A DNA stretch of 64,000 bases from Candidatus Pelagibacter sp. (GCA_028097945.1 JAOHFJ010000003.1:1-64000), one strand, 5' to 3'. Positions 7,469 through 18,106 are shown, numbered from the stretch's first letter. A program made the numbers and translations. Notes: generated by a model not told the origin, from the letters alone.

Positions 7469-9286
7469 CTTTTTTTTTCTTCTTATCCAAAGAGTTCTTG
7501 GTTTCTTTTTTGTTTTAGTTTTTTTTAATTTTTCTTTATTTTTAATTGTTGCTTTATTTTTATCTTTATAAATTTGAGTAGTTTTTTTTCTGATTTTTTT
7601 AGTCTCTACAATTGTATTAATGTTTTCAATTGAACTAATAAGTTTTTTTGATTTATTCATTAAATCAATCTTATATTCAGGAATAACAAATTCATCATTT
7701 GATAATATTTTTACATCAAAAGAATATTTTTTTTGAAAATATTTTAATTCCTCTAAAAGACTTTTTTCTATATAAATTTTCACTTTCTCAGGAACATAAG
7801 TATTGATAATTTTTACCTTGTCTGTGAAGGCTAGATACTGGACTTTTTTTAAAATTTTTTGTGAAAATGAAGAGAGTGATAATTGTGTTTCCCATTTGAT
7901 CGAAGCTTCACGTAATCTCTGTCGAGTCATTTCGAGTAATCCAAAATTACTTATCCTTCCAATTTGAATTCTCGCTCTGTCTTTTCTAATACTTTCTCTC
8001 ATTTTTTTTTCAACTATTCTTCTATTATAAAAATTCATCATATCAATAAAGTCTATAACAATTAAACCTGACAAATCTCTTAATTTAATTTGGTGGGCTA
8101 TTTCTTCTGCTGCTTCCAAATTAGTATTTAAAGCAGTTTTTTCAATATTTATTTGTTTTGTTGATTGACCAGAATTTATATCAATAGAAACTAATGCTTC
8201 TGTTGGATTTATTACTAAATAACCTCCAGATTTTAATTTTACAGTTGGTTCGTAAATATTATTTAATTCTTTTTCAATATTGGCATCATGAAATAGAGGA
8301 ATTTTACCTCTATATTTTTTAATATTTTTTACATTTTTTGGCATTAATTCTTTCATAAATTTCTTAGCTTTTTGATAAGCCTCAGTTCCTTCAACATAAA
8401 CATTTTTTGTATCGTTATCATATGTGTCTCTTAATGTTCTTTTAATAATATCTCCCTCTTCATAAACTAATGACGGAGCATTAGAGTCTAAAGCTTTATC
8501 TTTAATCTCTTCCCAAGTTTTTAAAGTATTTTGAAAATCTTTTTCAATTTCATTTTTTGTTTTGTTGGCTCCAGCAGTTCTTACAATTACACCCATGCTT
8601 TTAGGAATCTCAATGTCATTTAGTATATCTCTTATTTTTTGTCGATCAGACGAATTAAAAATTTTTCTAGATATTCCTCCACCTTTTGGAGTATTTGGCA
8701 TTAAGACCATATATTTACCAGCTAAAGAAATAAAAGTTGTAAGTGCAGCACCTTTTTGACCTCTTTCTTCTTTAATAACTTGAATTAAAATTACTTGTCC
8801 AGGTTTAATTACTTCTTGAATTTTGTACCTTTTTATACCGAAGGAAGACTTAACTTTTTCACGATATTCAAGTTTTTTATTTTCTTTATCAATTTGATTT
8901 TCATTATTGTCAGATTTTTCATCTTTATTTTCTGACTGTTCTTCAATTTGTAGATTTTCTTGACTAGGATCAATTGTCTTATCTTTTAAATCTTCTCGAA
9001 TTTTTTCTTCAGCTATTCTAATTTTTTCCTTATCTTCTGATGGCAGTTGATAATAATCTGATTGAATGTCATTAAATGCCAAAAAACCATGACGCTCCCT
9101 TCCAAAGTTCACAAAAGCTGCTTGAAGTGAAGGTTCAACTCTACTTATTGTTGCTAAGTAAATATTATTTTTAAAATTTAAATTATTCTTATCTTCAAAT
9201 TCATACTCTTCAATCGAGTCATTTGATTTAAGAACAATACGAGTTTCATTTGGATGCGATGCATCGATATATAAGTTTTTTTCCAT
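7460..9286 (-). CDS. rne: Ribonuclease E/G without zinc-link cysteines
   Basis: A 608-residue endoribonuclease of the RNase E/G family, which starts mRNA decay and processes rRNA and tRNA precursors. The S1 domain (about 38-180) is split by an acidic insertion (about 80-148, rich in E, D, N, K). The 5'-sensor/RNase H region and DNase-I-like catalytic domain follow; catalytic aspartates are D369 (SIDINSG) and D412 (VIDFIDM). The motif [15 protein letters not shown] is intact, but the CPxC zinc link expected right after it is missing and the whole protein has no cysteine. A Lys-rich tail (about 563-608) replaces the long scaffold of enterobacterial RNase E. A cell-wall amidase gene often found before the penicillin-binding protein gene in alphaproteobacteria is absent here. 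Confidence 0.93.
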   Translation of the reverse strand: MEKNLYIDASHPNETRIVLKSNDSIEEYEFEDKNNLNFKNNIYLATISRVEPSLQAAFVNFGRERHGFLAFNDIQSDYYQLPSEDKEKIRIAEEKIREDLKDKTIDPSQENLQIEEQSENKDEKSDNNENQIDKENKKLEYREKVKSSFGIKRYKIQEVIKPGQVILIQVIKEERGQKGAALTTFISLAGKYMVLMPNTPKGGGISRKIFNSSDRQKIRDILNDIEIPKSMGVIVRTAGANKTKNEIEKDFQNTLKTWEEIKDKALDSNAPSLVYEEGDIIKRTLRDTYDNDTKNVYVEGTEAYQKAKKFMKELMPKNVKNIKKYRGKIPLFHDANIEKELNNIYEPTVKLKSGGYLVINPTEALVSIDINSGQSTKQINIEKTALNTNLEAAEEIAHQIKLRDLSGLIVIDFIDMMNFYNRRIVEKKMRESIRKDRARIQIGRISNFGLLEMTRQRLREASIKWETQLSLSSFSQKILKKVQYLAFTDKVKIINTYVPEKVKIYIEKSLLEELKYFQKKYSFDVKILSNDEFVIPEYKIDLMNKSKKLISSIENINTIVETKKIRKKTTQIYKDKNKATIKNKEKLKKTKTKKKPRTLWIRRKKKLN

Positions 9287-9430
9287 TCTATTAGAATTCC
9301 TTTAAAATTTTTAAAATTTGTTATTTTTAAATTTGTCATATGTGATATTTTATACCACTTTGTGAATAAATACACGATTTAATTGATGTATGCCCAAAGA
9401 TAGTCTGATTTGATGATATAAATTAAAATT

Positions 9431-11791
9431 ATGTTTAAATTTCTTAACTTCTCACTCAAATTTATTATAATTTTTTTTGTTGTTTGTGTATTTTTCGTTT
9501 TTTCAACCTTATGGTATTTTTCAATAGGTCTACCGGATTATAAAAAATTATCTAATTATCAGCCACCAATTTCTAGCAGAGTTTACTCTGAAAATAGTAA
9601 ATTGATAGCAGAATATGCTTTAGAAAAAAGATTATTTATACCTTACGAGTCAATTCCAGAAAAAGTTGTAAATGCTTTTTTATCCGCCGAAGATAAGAAT
9701 TTTTTTAGTCATCCGGGGATCGATGCCAAAGGTATTATGCGAGCAATAATAAAAAATATAAAAAATATTACACAAAATAAAAGGTTGGAAGGAGCATCTA
9801 CAATTACACAACAAGTAGCAAAAAATTTCTTACTTACGAATGAAGTTTCAATGAAAAGAAAAATAAAAGAAGCAATTTTAGCTTTTCGTATTGAAAGAGC
9901 TTACACGAAAGAGAGAATTCTTGAACTTTATTTAAATCAAATATATTTAGGACAGGGCACTTATGGAATAGCAGCAGCAAGTCTTGAATATTTTAATAAA
10001 TCAATAAAAGAACTAGATTATTCAGAAGCTGCTCTACTAGCAGCTTTACCAAAAGCTCCCAGTAAATATAATCCTTATAAATTTCCCAAAGTTGCTAAAT
10101 TTAGAAGAAATTTAGTACTTGAAAACTTAAATGATAATAATTTTATATCAAAAAAACAGTTAAGTGAACTTAAAGATAAAAAAATTAGTCTAAAAAAAAG
10201 AAAAATAGAGATAGTCAATGAAGCCAATTCATATACAGAGGAAGTAAGGAGAATTGTAAAAAATATTTATGGCTTTGAAAAACTATACTCACAGGGTTTA
10301 AGTATAAGCACGCCTCTCAAAATAAATTATCAAATTCAAGCTTTGAAATCTTTAAGGCAAGGTATTGAAGATTATGATCGCAGACGTGGCTGGAGAGGGC
10401 CAATAACAAATAAAATTGAAAATAAAAATTGGAAAAAAACAATTAAAAAATACAAGCTTGATCCAACTTTGAATTGGCGAATAGCTGAAATCATTTCTTT
10501 AAATGATAATGAAATAAAATTTAAAACTATAAATGAAGATAAAGCAGTTATAGAGGGAGTTTTATTACCAAAAAATATTAAATGGGTAAATCCAAGAAAA
10601 AAATTATTAAATGAAATTCATAAAGTTGGAGATATTGTTTTTATCAAGAAAGAAAAAAATTATTGGAAATTAAAACAATATCCAAAAGTTAACGGAGGGA
10701 TTGTGATATTAGATCCTTATACCGGGGATGTATTAGCTCTTGTTGGTGGATTTAATTTTAAAACAAGTGAATTTAATAGAGTAACTCAAGCAAAAAGACA
10801 ACCTGGCTCTGCTTTCAAACCAATAGTTTACGCTGCAGCTCTGGAAAATGGTTTTGCACCAAACTCAATCATACTCGATGCTCCTTTTGTGGAAAGTCAA
10901 GGCGTTGGTCTTAAAAATTGGAAGCCGGAAAACTATGGAAAAAAATTTTATGGACCCTCAACTTTTAGAAAAGGTATTGAATATTCAAGAAATTTAATGA
11001 CCGTTAGGATAGCAAAGATTTTAGGTTTAGAGGAAATTCTCGAACTATCTAAGAAACTTAATATATATGATGAGATACCAGAATTATTATCTGTATCCTT
11101 GGGAGCTGCAGAAACTACATTAATTAATTTAACATCTGCGTATGCACCTTTTGTTAATGGTGGAAAAAAAATTGAGCCAAAACTTATCTCACGTATACAA
11201 GATAGGAGAGGGAAAACAATTTTTCAGGAACAAAGCCGAGTTTGCTTGGGATGTGATAAGTTTGTTAATGATGAAACTGAATTACCAAAAATAAAAGATA
11301 ATAATAAAAAAGTGATAAGTAAAGAAACTGCATATCAAATGACCTCTATTTTAGAAGGTGCTGTACAAAGGGGCACAGCAAAAAAGTTAAGATCTTTGAA
11401 AGTACCTTTAGCCGGTAAAACTGGAACAACAAATGATAATTATGATGCATGGTTTATAGGTTTTTCCTCTAATTTAGTAATAGGAGTTTACGTCGGATTT
11501 GATAACCCAAAAACTCTTGGTAAATATGAAACTGGATCTAAAGCAGCGTTACCCATATTTAAGGATTTTGTTGAAAAAGCTTTATACAAAGAAGACTTTA
11601 ATGAATTTGAAATACCTGAAAACATATACTTGACCTCATTAAACTATGACACTGGTGTCAAGTCAGCACCAGGTGAAAAAAATTCAATTATTGAAGCTTT
11701 AAAATCAAGAGATATTAACAATTTGGAGAATAATTACTTACTCTCTACAAATGGCCGTGATAAAATAATCCGTTTTAGACAGTTTTATTAA
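9431..11791 (+). CDS. mrcA: Class A penicillin-binding protein 1A
   Basis: A 786-residue bifunctional peptidoglycan synthase anchored by one N-terminal membrane helix (about 9-32). The GT51 glycosyltransferase domain (about 55-230) has EDKNFFSHPGID with catalytic E87 and the GASTITQQ motif. An OB-like insertion follows, then the transpeptidase domain with S460-A-F-K463, SRN at 519-521 and KTG at 663-665. It polymerises lipid II and cross-links the glycan in the periplasm. Length is typical of PBP1A. Two cysteines in VCLGC (about 605-608) sit in a loop before the KTG motif. Its TAA shares one base with the prfB ATG. Confidence 0.95.
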   Translation: MFKFLNFSLKFIIIFFVVCVFFVFSTLWYFSIGLPDYKKLSNYQPPISSRVYSENSKLIAEYALEKRLFIPYESIPEKVVNAFLSAEDKNFFSHPGIDAKGIMRAIIKNIKNITQNKRLEGASTITQQVAKNFLLTNEVSMKRKIKEAILAFRIERAYTKERILELYLNQIYLGQGTYGIAAASLEYFNKSIKELDYSEAALLAALPKAPSKYNPYKFPKVAKFRRNLVLENLNDNNFISKKQLSELKDKKISLKKRKIEIVNEANSYTEEVRRIVKNIYGFEKLYSQGLSISTPLKINYQIQALKSLRQGIEDYDRRRGWRGPITNKIENKNWKKTIKKYKLDPTLNWRIAEIISLNDNEIKFKTINEDKAVIEGVLLPKNIKWVNPRKKLLNEIHKVGDIVFIKKEKNYWKLKQYPKVNGGIVILDPYTGDVLALVGGFNFKTSEFNRVTQAKRQPGSAFKPIVYAAALENGFAPNSIILDAPFVESQGVGLKNWKPENYGKKFYGPSTFRKGIEYSRNLMTVRIAKILGLEEILELSKKLNIYDEIPELLSVSLGAAETTLINLTSAYAPFVNGGKKIEPKLISRIQDRRGKTIFQEQSRVCLGCDKFVNDETELPKIKDNNKKVISKETAYQMTSILEGAVQRGTAKKLRSLKVPLAGKTGTTNDNYDAWFIGFSSNLVIGVYVGFDNPKTLGKYETGSKAALPIFKDFVEKALYKEDFNEFEIPENIYLTSLNYDTGVKSAPGEKNSIIEALKSRDINNLENNYLLSTNGRDKIIRFRQFY

Positions 11792-12883
11792 TGGAAAATT
11801 TTGAGACACTACTCGCTAATACAGAAAAATCCTTAAATAGCATAAGGGGGTATCTTTGATAAAGAAAAAGTTGAATCAAAGATAATCGAATTAGAGCAAA
11901 CTTCACTTAAAGAAAATTTTTGGAAAGACCAAAATTTAGTAAAAAAAACAGTAAAGCAGAAAAAATTTTTTGAGGATATTTTTAATTCTTATAATCAATC
12001 ATTAAAAGATTTCAATAATTTAAAAGATTTGTATGCATTGGCTTACAAAGAAAAAGACGAAGAAACTTTAAATGATTGTAACAAAAAAATAGAACAAATT
12101 TTTAGAGAAATAAAAAAAAATGAAACAAATTGTTTTTTATCAGGTGAAAATGATGATTATGATATTTATCTAGAAATTCATGCTGGTGCGGGAGGAACAG
12201 AAAGCCAAGATTGGGCTGACATGCTTCGAAGAATGTATTTAAAGTGGTTTGATAAAAAAGACTTTAAATATGAAATAATTAGCGAACATAAAGGGGAGGA
12301 GGCAGGAATTAAGTCATCTACAGTTAAGGTTGAAGGTAATTATTTATACGGACTTATGAAATCCGAGTCAGGTGTTCATAGACTTGTCAGAATTTCGCCT
12401 TTTGACAGTGGCGCCAGAAGACACACTAGTTTCGCAAGTATATGGGTTTATCCTGCAATTGAGGATGATATTAATATTAAAATAGATGAAAAAGATTTAA
12501 GAATTGATACCTACAGATCAAGCGGGGCTGGTGGGCAACACGTTAATACAACTGATAGTGCTGTAAGAATAACACACATACCAACCAAGATAGTTGTTCA
12601 GTGTCAAAACGAAAGATCTCAACATAAAAATAAAGAAACGTGTTTCAAAATGTTAAAAGCAAGATTGTATGAGTATGAGATGCAAAAAAAAGAGGAAGAA
12701 AATCAAAAAGAATTGACCTCAAAGACAGATATTGGATGGGGTCATCAAATAAGATCATACGTATTACAACCTTATCAGTTGGTAAAAGATTTAAGAAATA
12801 AAATTGAGAGCACAAATCCAGCAAGTGTGTTGGATGGAAATATAGATCAATTTATCGAAGAAGGAATTAAAATAAAAAAATGA
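11791..12883 (+). CDS. prfB: Peptide chain release factor 2, with programmed +1 frameshift
   Basis: Read as 11791-11856 joined to 11858-12883, giving about 363 residues. RF2 recognises UGA and UAA stop codons. The first frame (MENFETLLANTEKS...) reaches an in-frame TGA after 22 codons; a +1 shift at CTT-TGA continues into DKEKVESKIIELEQ and the rest of RF2. Diagnostic motifs are SPF in RISPFDSGARR (stop-codon recognition of the RF2 type) and GGQ in SGAGGQHVNTTDSAVR (peptidyl-tRNA hydrolysis). The start overlaps the mrcA stop by one base, and the end overlaps the AsmA-like gene by four. The in-frame stop is regulation, not a broken gene: low RF2 favours the shift and so restores RF2. Confidence 0.96.
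11845..11859 (+). other. RF2 programmed +1 frameshift site
   Basis: The element AGGGGG-TAT-CTT-TGA combines a Shine-Dalgarno-like AGGGGG, a three-base spacer, the slippery CTT and the UGA stop. This is the classic bacterial prfB autoregulatory arrangement: the internal SD pairs with 16S rRNA and pushes the ribosome +1 when UGA is decoded slowly. The next in-frame codon after the shift is GAT (Asp). Confidence 0.95.
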
Positions 12884-15048
12884 AAAAAATAATCATCAAT
12901 TTAATTTTAGCGATAATTTTTTTATTTATAACTTTGTTAATATTACTAGCTACCGTAGGTATAGAAACAAATAAATTTAATAAATTGATTTCAGATAATG
13001 TTAATCAATCAAAAAATATTAATTTAGATTTGAATACGATTAAGTTTAAACTTGATCCAAAAAAATTAAGTCTATTCTTAGAAACTAAAGATCCTAAAAT
13101 TAATTATAGAGGTGTAATTATACCGGTTCAAAATGTACAAGTTTTTGTAGATTTTTTGTCCTTACTAAAATCTAATCCAAAAATTAAAAAAACTAATCTT
13201 ATTATGCAAGAATTGGATACCAATCAATTGAATAACTTATCAAAGATTCTTAAGCCCTCAAATTTTAAGAATCTGATGAATAATAAGGTAAAAGAGGGAA
13301 AACTAATATCTCAAATTGAAATTTTTTTAGATGATAAAAGTGAAATAAATAATTTTATTGCTAAAGGAAAATTTAAAAACTTTAAAGCTGAATTATTTAA
13401 TGGATTTGAATTATCAGAAACAAACTTAACTTTTATTGCAGACAAGAATGATATTTTAATAAAAAAAATTGAGGGTAAAATCGATAATATTAAGATATCA
13501 GACGGAGATATAAAATTAAATTTTGAAAATGGAGCTAAAGTAAGCTCAAATTTTGATACTAATTTAAATCTAAATGAAAATTTTTTTATCAAACAATCAA
13601 AATTTTTAAACAAATTAGGCTTTTATGGTCGGATAAAAAGCTTGAATGGTTCATTTAAAAATAATTTTTATATCAATTTTGATAATACTTATAAGGTTCA
13701 AGATTATAATTATAGTTTTTTAGGAAAAATAGAAAAAAGTAAATTTGATCTACCCATACCAATAAAAAATACGATGATAGATGAAATAAGTAAAATTTAT
13801 TTATCAGATTTTCAGTTAAAGTCCATTTTTACTCCAAAAAAAAATAGCATAAATGGTAAAGGAAAATATTCATTTAATAACACTGAATTTTATAAAATTG
13901 ATTTAGAAAATAATTTTTCGAAAGATTTATTAAATCTTAAATTAAATTTTGATTATGTAAATAAATTAAAATTAGATTTTATAAATTACGAAAAATTAAA
14001 TAACTCGATAGCTAATTTATCTTTAGAATTAAAAAAAAATAAAGATAATATTGACATTAGTAAATTGTATTACATTGAAGGCGATAACTCACTTAAAATT
14101 GATGGATTGAGATTTAAAAAAAACAAATTTCTTTCATTTAAAAAAATAGATGTAGCAACACTAAATAATAAGTTTTTTATAAAATATGGTAAGAATATTT
14201 TAATAAAGGGTTCAAAATTTGATGCAACCAATTTAGCAAAATTCTTAGGCAATCAAAATGAAAAAAATAATTTTAAAAAAATAAATAGTAATATTGAAAT
14301 TGATTTTAAAAATATAAAGGTCCCAATGTCTGAAGAATTAAAAAATTTTAAACTGATAGGTGAAATTAAAAAAGGCCAGTTCGTAAAAATAACTTCTAAA
14401 GGAGATTTTGGGGGAGGAAATTTTTTAGATATATCAATGAAAAAAGATACTAATACAGATAAAAAATATCTAGAAATCTATTCAGATTTGACTAGGCCAC
14501 TATTAACTGAATATAGTTTTTTTAAAGGACTTTCTGGAGGTAAATTGCTTTTTACGTCTATTATCGATAATACAAAATCAAATTCAAAACTTAAAATAGA
14601 AAATTTTAAGGTAGTTAATGCTCCTGGAGTAATTAAATTATTATCTCTAGCTGATCTTCGCGGCTTAGCAGATGTAGCGGAAGGTGAAGGTTTATCTTTT
14701 GATATCTTAGAAATTGACATGGAGAGAACTGGGGATTTTTTAAAATTAAGTGAAATATTAGCTCTTGGACCTAGTATGTCCGTTTTAATTGAGGGTTATC
14801 AGGATGAAAAAGGCTTAACTAGCTTAAGAGGAACATTAGTGCCAGCAAAAACATTAAATAAGTTGATTTCAAAAATACCTATAATTGGAAATATCGTAAT
14901 TCCGAAAGAAGTTGGTGAAGGTTTATTTGGTATAAGTTTTAAAATGAAAGGACCAAAAGGTAATATTAAAACGACTATAAACCCTATCAAAACATTAACG
15001 CCAAGATTTATACAAAAAATAGTTGAAAGAAAAAAAAACTCTAAATAA
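12880..15048 (+). CDS. AsmA-like C-terminal domain protein (envelope, lipid-transfer type)
   Basis: A 722-residue protein with one N-terminal membrane helix (about 4-26) and a long, beta-rich, Asn/Lys-rich body that would sit in the periplasm. The last 170 residues resemble the AsmA/YhdP C-terminal region: VVNAPGVIKLLSLADLRGL, GEGLSFDILEIDMERTGDFL and a closing NPIKTLTPRFIQKI. AsmA-like proteins are thought to bridge inner and outer membranes and move phospholipids. It is translationally coupled to prfB (ATGA overlap) and overlaps tyrS tail to tail by 8 bases. The exact subfamily is not certain. Confidence 0.75.
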   Translation: MKKIIINLILAIIFLFITLLILLATVGIETNKFNKLISDNVNQSKNINLDLNTIKFKLDPKKLSLFLETKDPKINYRGVIIPVQNVQVFVDFLSLLKSNPKIKKTNLIMQELDTNQLNNLSKILKPSNFKNLMNNKVKEGKLISQIEIFLDDKSEINNFIAKGKFKNFKAELFNGFELSETNLTFIADKNDILIKKIEGKIDNIKISDGDIKLNFENGAKVSSNFDTNLNLNENFFIKQSKFLNKLGFYGRIKSLNGSFKNNFYINFDNTYKVQDYNYSFLGKIEKSKFDLPIPIKNTMIDEISKIYLSDFQLKSIFTPKKNSINGKGKYSFNNTEFYKIDLENNFSKDLLNLKLNFDYVNKLKLDFINYEKLNNSIANLSLELKKNKDNIDISKLYYIEGDNSLKIDGLRFKKNKFLSFKKIDVATLNNKFFIKYGKNILIKGSKFDATNLAKFLGNQNEKNNFKKINSNIEIDFKNIKVPMSEELKNFKLIGEIKKGQFVKITSKGDFGGGNFLDISMKKDTNTDKKYLEIYSDLTRPLLTEYSFFKGLSGGKLLFTSIIDNTKSNSKLKIENFKVVNAPGVIKLLSLADLRGLADVAEGEGLSFDILEIDMERTGDFLKLSEILALGPSMSVLIEGYQDEKGLTSLRGTLVPAKTLNKLISKIPIIGNIVIPKEVGEGLFGISFKMKGPKGNIKTTINPIKTLTPRFIQKIVERKKNSK

Positions 15049-16279
15049 TTTTAACTAAATAATGTTTTTTTTTCCCATAAGAAAGCTTCAATATATTCTT
15101 TTTAAAATCTTTTAATTGTATAATTTTTTTTTCGTTATCAATTACGATATCATTAATTTTGAAACCTTTATTTGCAATTGCTCTTCTTGCTTCACTTTTT
15201 GAATTTAGAATTTTATGATTTGCAATTAAATCTAAAATTTTCATACCTTTTTCAATTTCATTTGACTTAATCTTCAATTCAGGTAAATCAGATCCCAAAC
15301 CACCTCCCTCAAATGTTTCTCTAGCAGTTTTTGCTGCTTTTTTTGAGGCTTCTTCACCGTGAAGTATTTTGGTTGCTTCATTAGCTAATAAAATTTTTAA
15401 ATTGTTTATATTGTTTTCTTTTTTTACTATATTTGCTAATTGAGTTGGTTCTATTTCTGTAAAAAAATTTAAAAATTTTTCAACATCTTGGTCATCTGTG
15501 TTCCTCCAAAATTGCCAATAGTCGTAAGGAGAAAGCAAATCTTTATTTAACCAAATCGCCCCACTCTCTGTTTTGCCCATTTTTGCCCCAGAGGCTAAAG
15601 TAATTAAAGGAGATGTAAGCCCATAAGCTTCTTTTTTTAATTTCCGTCTTATTAAATCCACACCGTTAACAATATTTCCCCACTGATCTGATCCTCCAAT
15701 TTGTAATATACAATTTTTATCTTTAAATAATTTGTAGAAATCGTAGGCTTGTAAAATCATATAATTAAATTCCATATAACTTAAAGATTGTTCTCTATCT
15801 AATCTTAATTTTACACTATCAAATGTAAGCATTTTATTAATTGTAAAATTGCTCCCAATCTCTCTCAAAAATTGAATATAATTTAATTTATTTAACCATT
15901 TAGCGTTATCAACAAATTTTGGAGCAATTTTTTTATTAGATGTATTTAAAATTTTATTGAAAACTTTTTTTATACTTTTGATATTCTTTTTAATTTGAGT
16001 TTGATCTAATATTTTTCTGGTAGAGTCTTTTCCGGAAGGATCTCCAATTAATGTTGTGCCTCCACCTAAAAGAACAATAGGCTGGTGACCGTGTTTTTGC
16101 ATTAATCTTAAAATCATTATTTGCAACAAACTACCGACATGCAAGCTGCTAGCAGTACAATCAAAACCAATATATCCAGATATTGATTTTTTACTGCAAA
16201 TATCACCCAGTTTATCTAAATCTGTGCATTGATTTAGATAGCCCCGTTCTTTCATCTCGTATAAAAATGCATTTTTCAT
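15041..16279 (-). CDS. tyrS: Tyrosine--tRNA ligase
   Basis: A 412-residue class I synthetase that charges tRNA-Tyr. The HIGH-type signature is HVGSLLQI, and the KMSKS loop appears as KMGKT in GAKMGKTESG. Other landmarks are YIGFDCTASSLHVGSL and GGSDQWGNIVNG with the tyrosine-binding residues. The C-terminal 60 residues form an S4-like RNA-binding domain (ARRAIANKGFKIND). Length is standard. It diverges from anmK with a 55-base gap, the same neighbour as in many alphaproteobacteria. Confidence 0.96.
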   Translation of the reverse strand: MKNAFLYEMKERGYLNQCTDLDKLGDICSKKSISGYIGFDCTASSLHVGSLLQIMILRLMQKHGHQPIVLLGGGTTLIGDPSGKDSTRKILDQTQIKKNIKSIKKVFNKILNTSNKKIAPKFVDNAKWLNKLNYIQFLREIGSNFTINKMLTFDSVKLRLDREQSLSYMEFNYMILQAYDFYKLFKDKNCILQIGGSDQWGNIVNGVDLIRRKLKKEAYGLTSPLITLASGAKMGKTESGAIWLNKDLLSPYDYWQFWRNTDDQDVEKFLNFFTEIEPTQLANIVKKENNINNLKILLANEATKILHGEEASKKAAKTARETFEGGGLGSDLPELKIKSNEIEKGMKILDLIANHKILNSKSEARRAIANKGFKINDIVIDNEKKIIQLKDFKKNILKLSYGKKKHYLVKII

Positions 16280-16334
16280 AGTGATATTTACTAAAGCAAC
16301 TATTATACAAAAATTGTTATAAATAAATAAAAAT

Positions 16335-17453
16335 ATGCAAAAAAATTGGATCTCTTTAGGTTTAATGAGTGGTACTTCTGGTGATGGGGTAGATGCCTCT
16401 ATAATAAAAACTAACGGAATAGATAATTACGAGTCTATCAAGGATAAATATTTTGAATATGACACAGATATATATGAGGATATTCACAGTTTAAAAGAAA
16501 AAATCGATAAAATTGAACATTTAGAGATACACAAAGATGAAATAAATAATTTAGAGAGAAAAATAACAATTTTTCACGCTAAAATAATAGAAGACATGAA
16601 TATTAGCGATGATGCTTTAATAGGTTTTCACGGCCAAACTATTTATCACAGTGCTAAAGAAAAAATATCTAAGCAATTAGGAAACGCTAAACTTCTAAAC
16701 CAGCTAACAAAAAAAAATATTGTTTTTAACTTTAGAAATAATGATATTTTAAATGGAGGAGAGGGAGCACCTTTGACACCTGTTTTTCACCATTTAGTAA
16801 GCGTTCAAAATAATATTAAATTACCAGTTTGTTTTCTTAATATTGGAGGAATTTCAAACATCACTATTGTATATGATAAAAATAATCTTTTTAAATTATT
16901 AAGTAAAGATATTGGACCTGGAAATTGCCTTATAGATACTTGGGTAAGGAAAAATTCCAAAAAAAAATTTGACAAGGACGGATTACTTGCATTAAGCGGT
17001 ACAAGAAATCAAATAATCTTCGAACAAGCTCAAGAATTATATAGTAATAGAAAAAATAAAAAAAAATTATCTTTTGATACAAATGATTTTGATATCTCTT
17101 TTGTAAGAGGTCTCAACCTTGAAGATGGAGTTACGACACTTACAGATTTTACAGCTAGCATCATTGGCGAAGAATTGTCTTCTACTCTAAAAAAATCAGA
17201 AAAGAAAATTCAAGACATATTATTGTGCGGCGGAGGAAGAAAAAATAAAATTCTTCTTTTGAAAATAAAGGAAAATTTATCTTCTAAAATTAATTTAAGA
17301 CTTATTGATGAATATGAAATTGATGGAGATTTTATAGAGTCACAGGCATTTGCGTATTTAGCTGTAAGATCTTTTAAAAAATTACCAATTTCATTTCCAA
17401 ACACAACAGGTTGCAACGCATCAAGTCTAGGAGGAGATTTTATTAAGAATTAA
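16335..17453 (+). CDS. anmK: Anhydro-N-acetylmuramic acid kinase
   Basis: A 372-residue sugar kinase of the ASKHA fold that opens the anhydro ring of anhydro-MurNAc and phosphorylates it, returning cell-wall fragments to amino-sugar metabolism. The phosphate loop GLMSGTSGDGVDASI is at the N-terminus; GFHGQTIYH, NIGGISNI, DIGPGNCLIDTW and CGGGRKN match AnmK. Length is typical. It diverges from tyrS and shares a TTAA stop overlap with the hydrolase on the other strand. Other recycling genes are not seen in this window. Confidence 0.94.
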   Translation: MQKNWISLGLMSGTSGDGVDASIIKTNGIDNYESIKDKYFEYDTDIYEDIHSLKEKIDKIEHLEIHKDEINNLERKITIFHAKIIEDMNISDDALIGFHGQTIYHSAKEKISKQLGNAKLLNQLTKKNIVFNFRNNDILNGGEGAPLTPVFHHLVSVQNNIKLPVCFLNIGGISNITIVYDKNNLFKLLSKDIGPGNCLIDTWVRKNSKKKFDKDGLLALSGTRNQIIFEQAQELYSNRKNKKKLSFDTNDFDISFVRGLNLEDGVTTLTDFTASIIGEELSSTLKKSEKKIQDILLCGGGRKNKILLLKIKENLSSKINLRLIDEYEIDGDFIESQAFAYLAVRSFKKLPISFPNTTGCNASSLGGDFIKN

Positions 17454-18106
17454 ATTAAGGCTGTCTTCTCTTTTAAATATTTTTCAATTTCTATTGATAA
17501 TTCTTTCTCTTTATTTTTAAAAAAGTGATTAGAATTTTTAATTTTTGAAAAAATAACCTCCACACCTTTTTGACTTTTAATTCTATCATCCAATTCATTG
17601 ATACTATCTTTGGTTACTAACTCATCATTATCACTATAAATAACTTGTCCTGATGTTGGGCATGGCGCAAGAAAAGAAAAGTCGTATACATTAGGTTGAG
17701 GAGATACAGCAATAAAATTATTAACTTCAGGTCTTCTCATAATTAATTGCATACAAATTAATGAACCAAAAGAAAAACCAGAAACCCAACATTGACTATA
17801 ATCTAAATTTTGTCTTTCAATCCAATCCAATGCTGCAGCTGCATCAGATAATTCACCTTGTCCATTGTCAAAAACTCCATCACTTTTTCCAACGCCTCTA
17901 AAATTTACTTTTATAACTGAAAAACCATTTTCTAAAAAAATGTTATACATTAATTGAACAATTCTATTATTCATTGTTCCACCGTATTGAGGATGTGGAT
18001 GTAGCACAATCGCTACCGGAGACCCGAACTTTGGATTTTTATAATACTTAGCCTCAAGTCTACCAGCTGGACCAGGTATAAAAATTTCTAAACTTTTAGG
18101 CTTCAT
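17450..18106 (-). CDS. Alpha/beta hydrolase (COG2945-type)
   Basis: A 218-residue cytosolic alpha/beta-hydrolase. The nucleophile elbow is G110-F-S112-F-G, and a catalytic histidine is likely in SNHFFKN near the C-terminus. The motifs LHPHPQYGGTMNNRIV and NFRGVGKSDG are typical of this small conserved alphaproteobacterial family. The substrate is unknown. It has its own region upstream shared with the divergent Rrf2 gene. There is no signal peptide. Confidence 0.85.
   Translation of the reverse strand: MKPKSLEIFIPGPAGRLEAKYYKNPKFGSPVAIVLHPHPQYGGTMNNRIVQLMYNIFLENGFSVIKVNFRGVGKSDGVFDNGQGELSDAAAALDWIERQNLDYSQCWVSGFSFGSLICMQLIMRRPEVNNFIAVSPQPNVYDFSFLAPCPTSGQVIYSDNDELVTKDSINELDDRIKSQKGVEVIFSKIKNSNHFFKNKEKELSIEIEKYLKEKTALI

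Noticed and set aside
9287..9430. A missing amidase gene or small RNA between rne and mrcA.
   Set aside because: The 144 bases are AT-rich without a coding frame or stable stem; it probably holds the two divergent promoters. TATA-like boxes are present but without a convincing partner box.
11791..12028. prfB looks like a gene broken by an early TGA.
   Set aside because: The TGA is within the standard RF2 frameshift signal and the +1 frame continues as RF2, so it is regulated and not a pseudogene.
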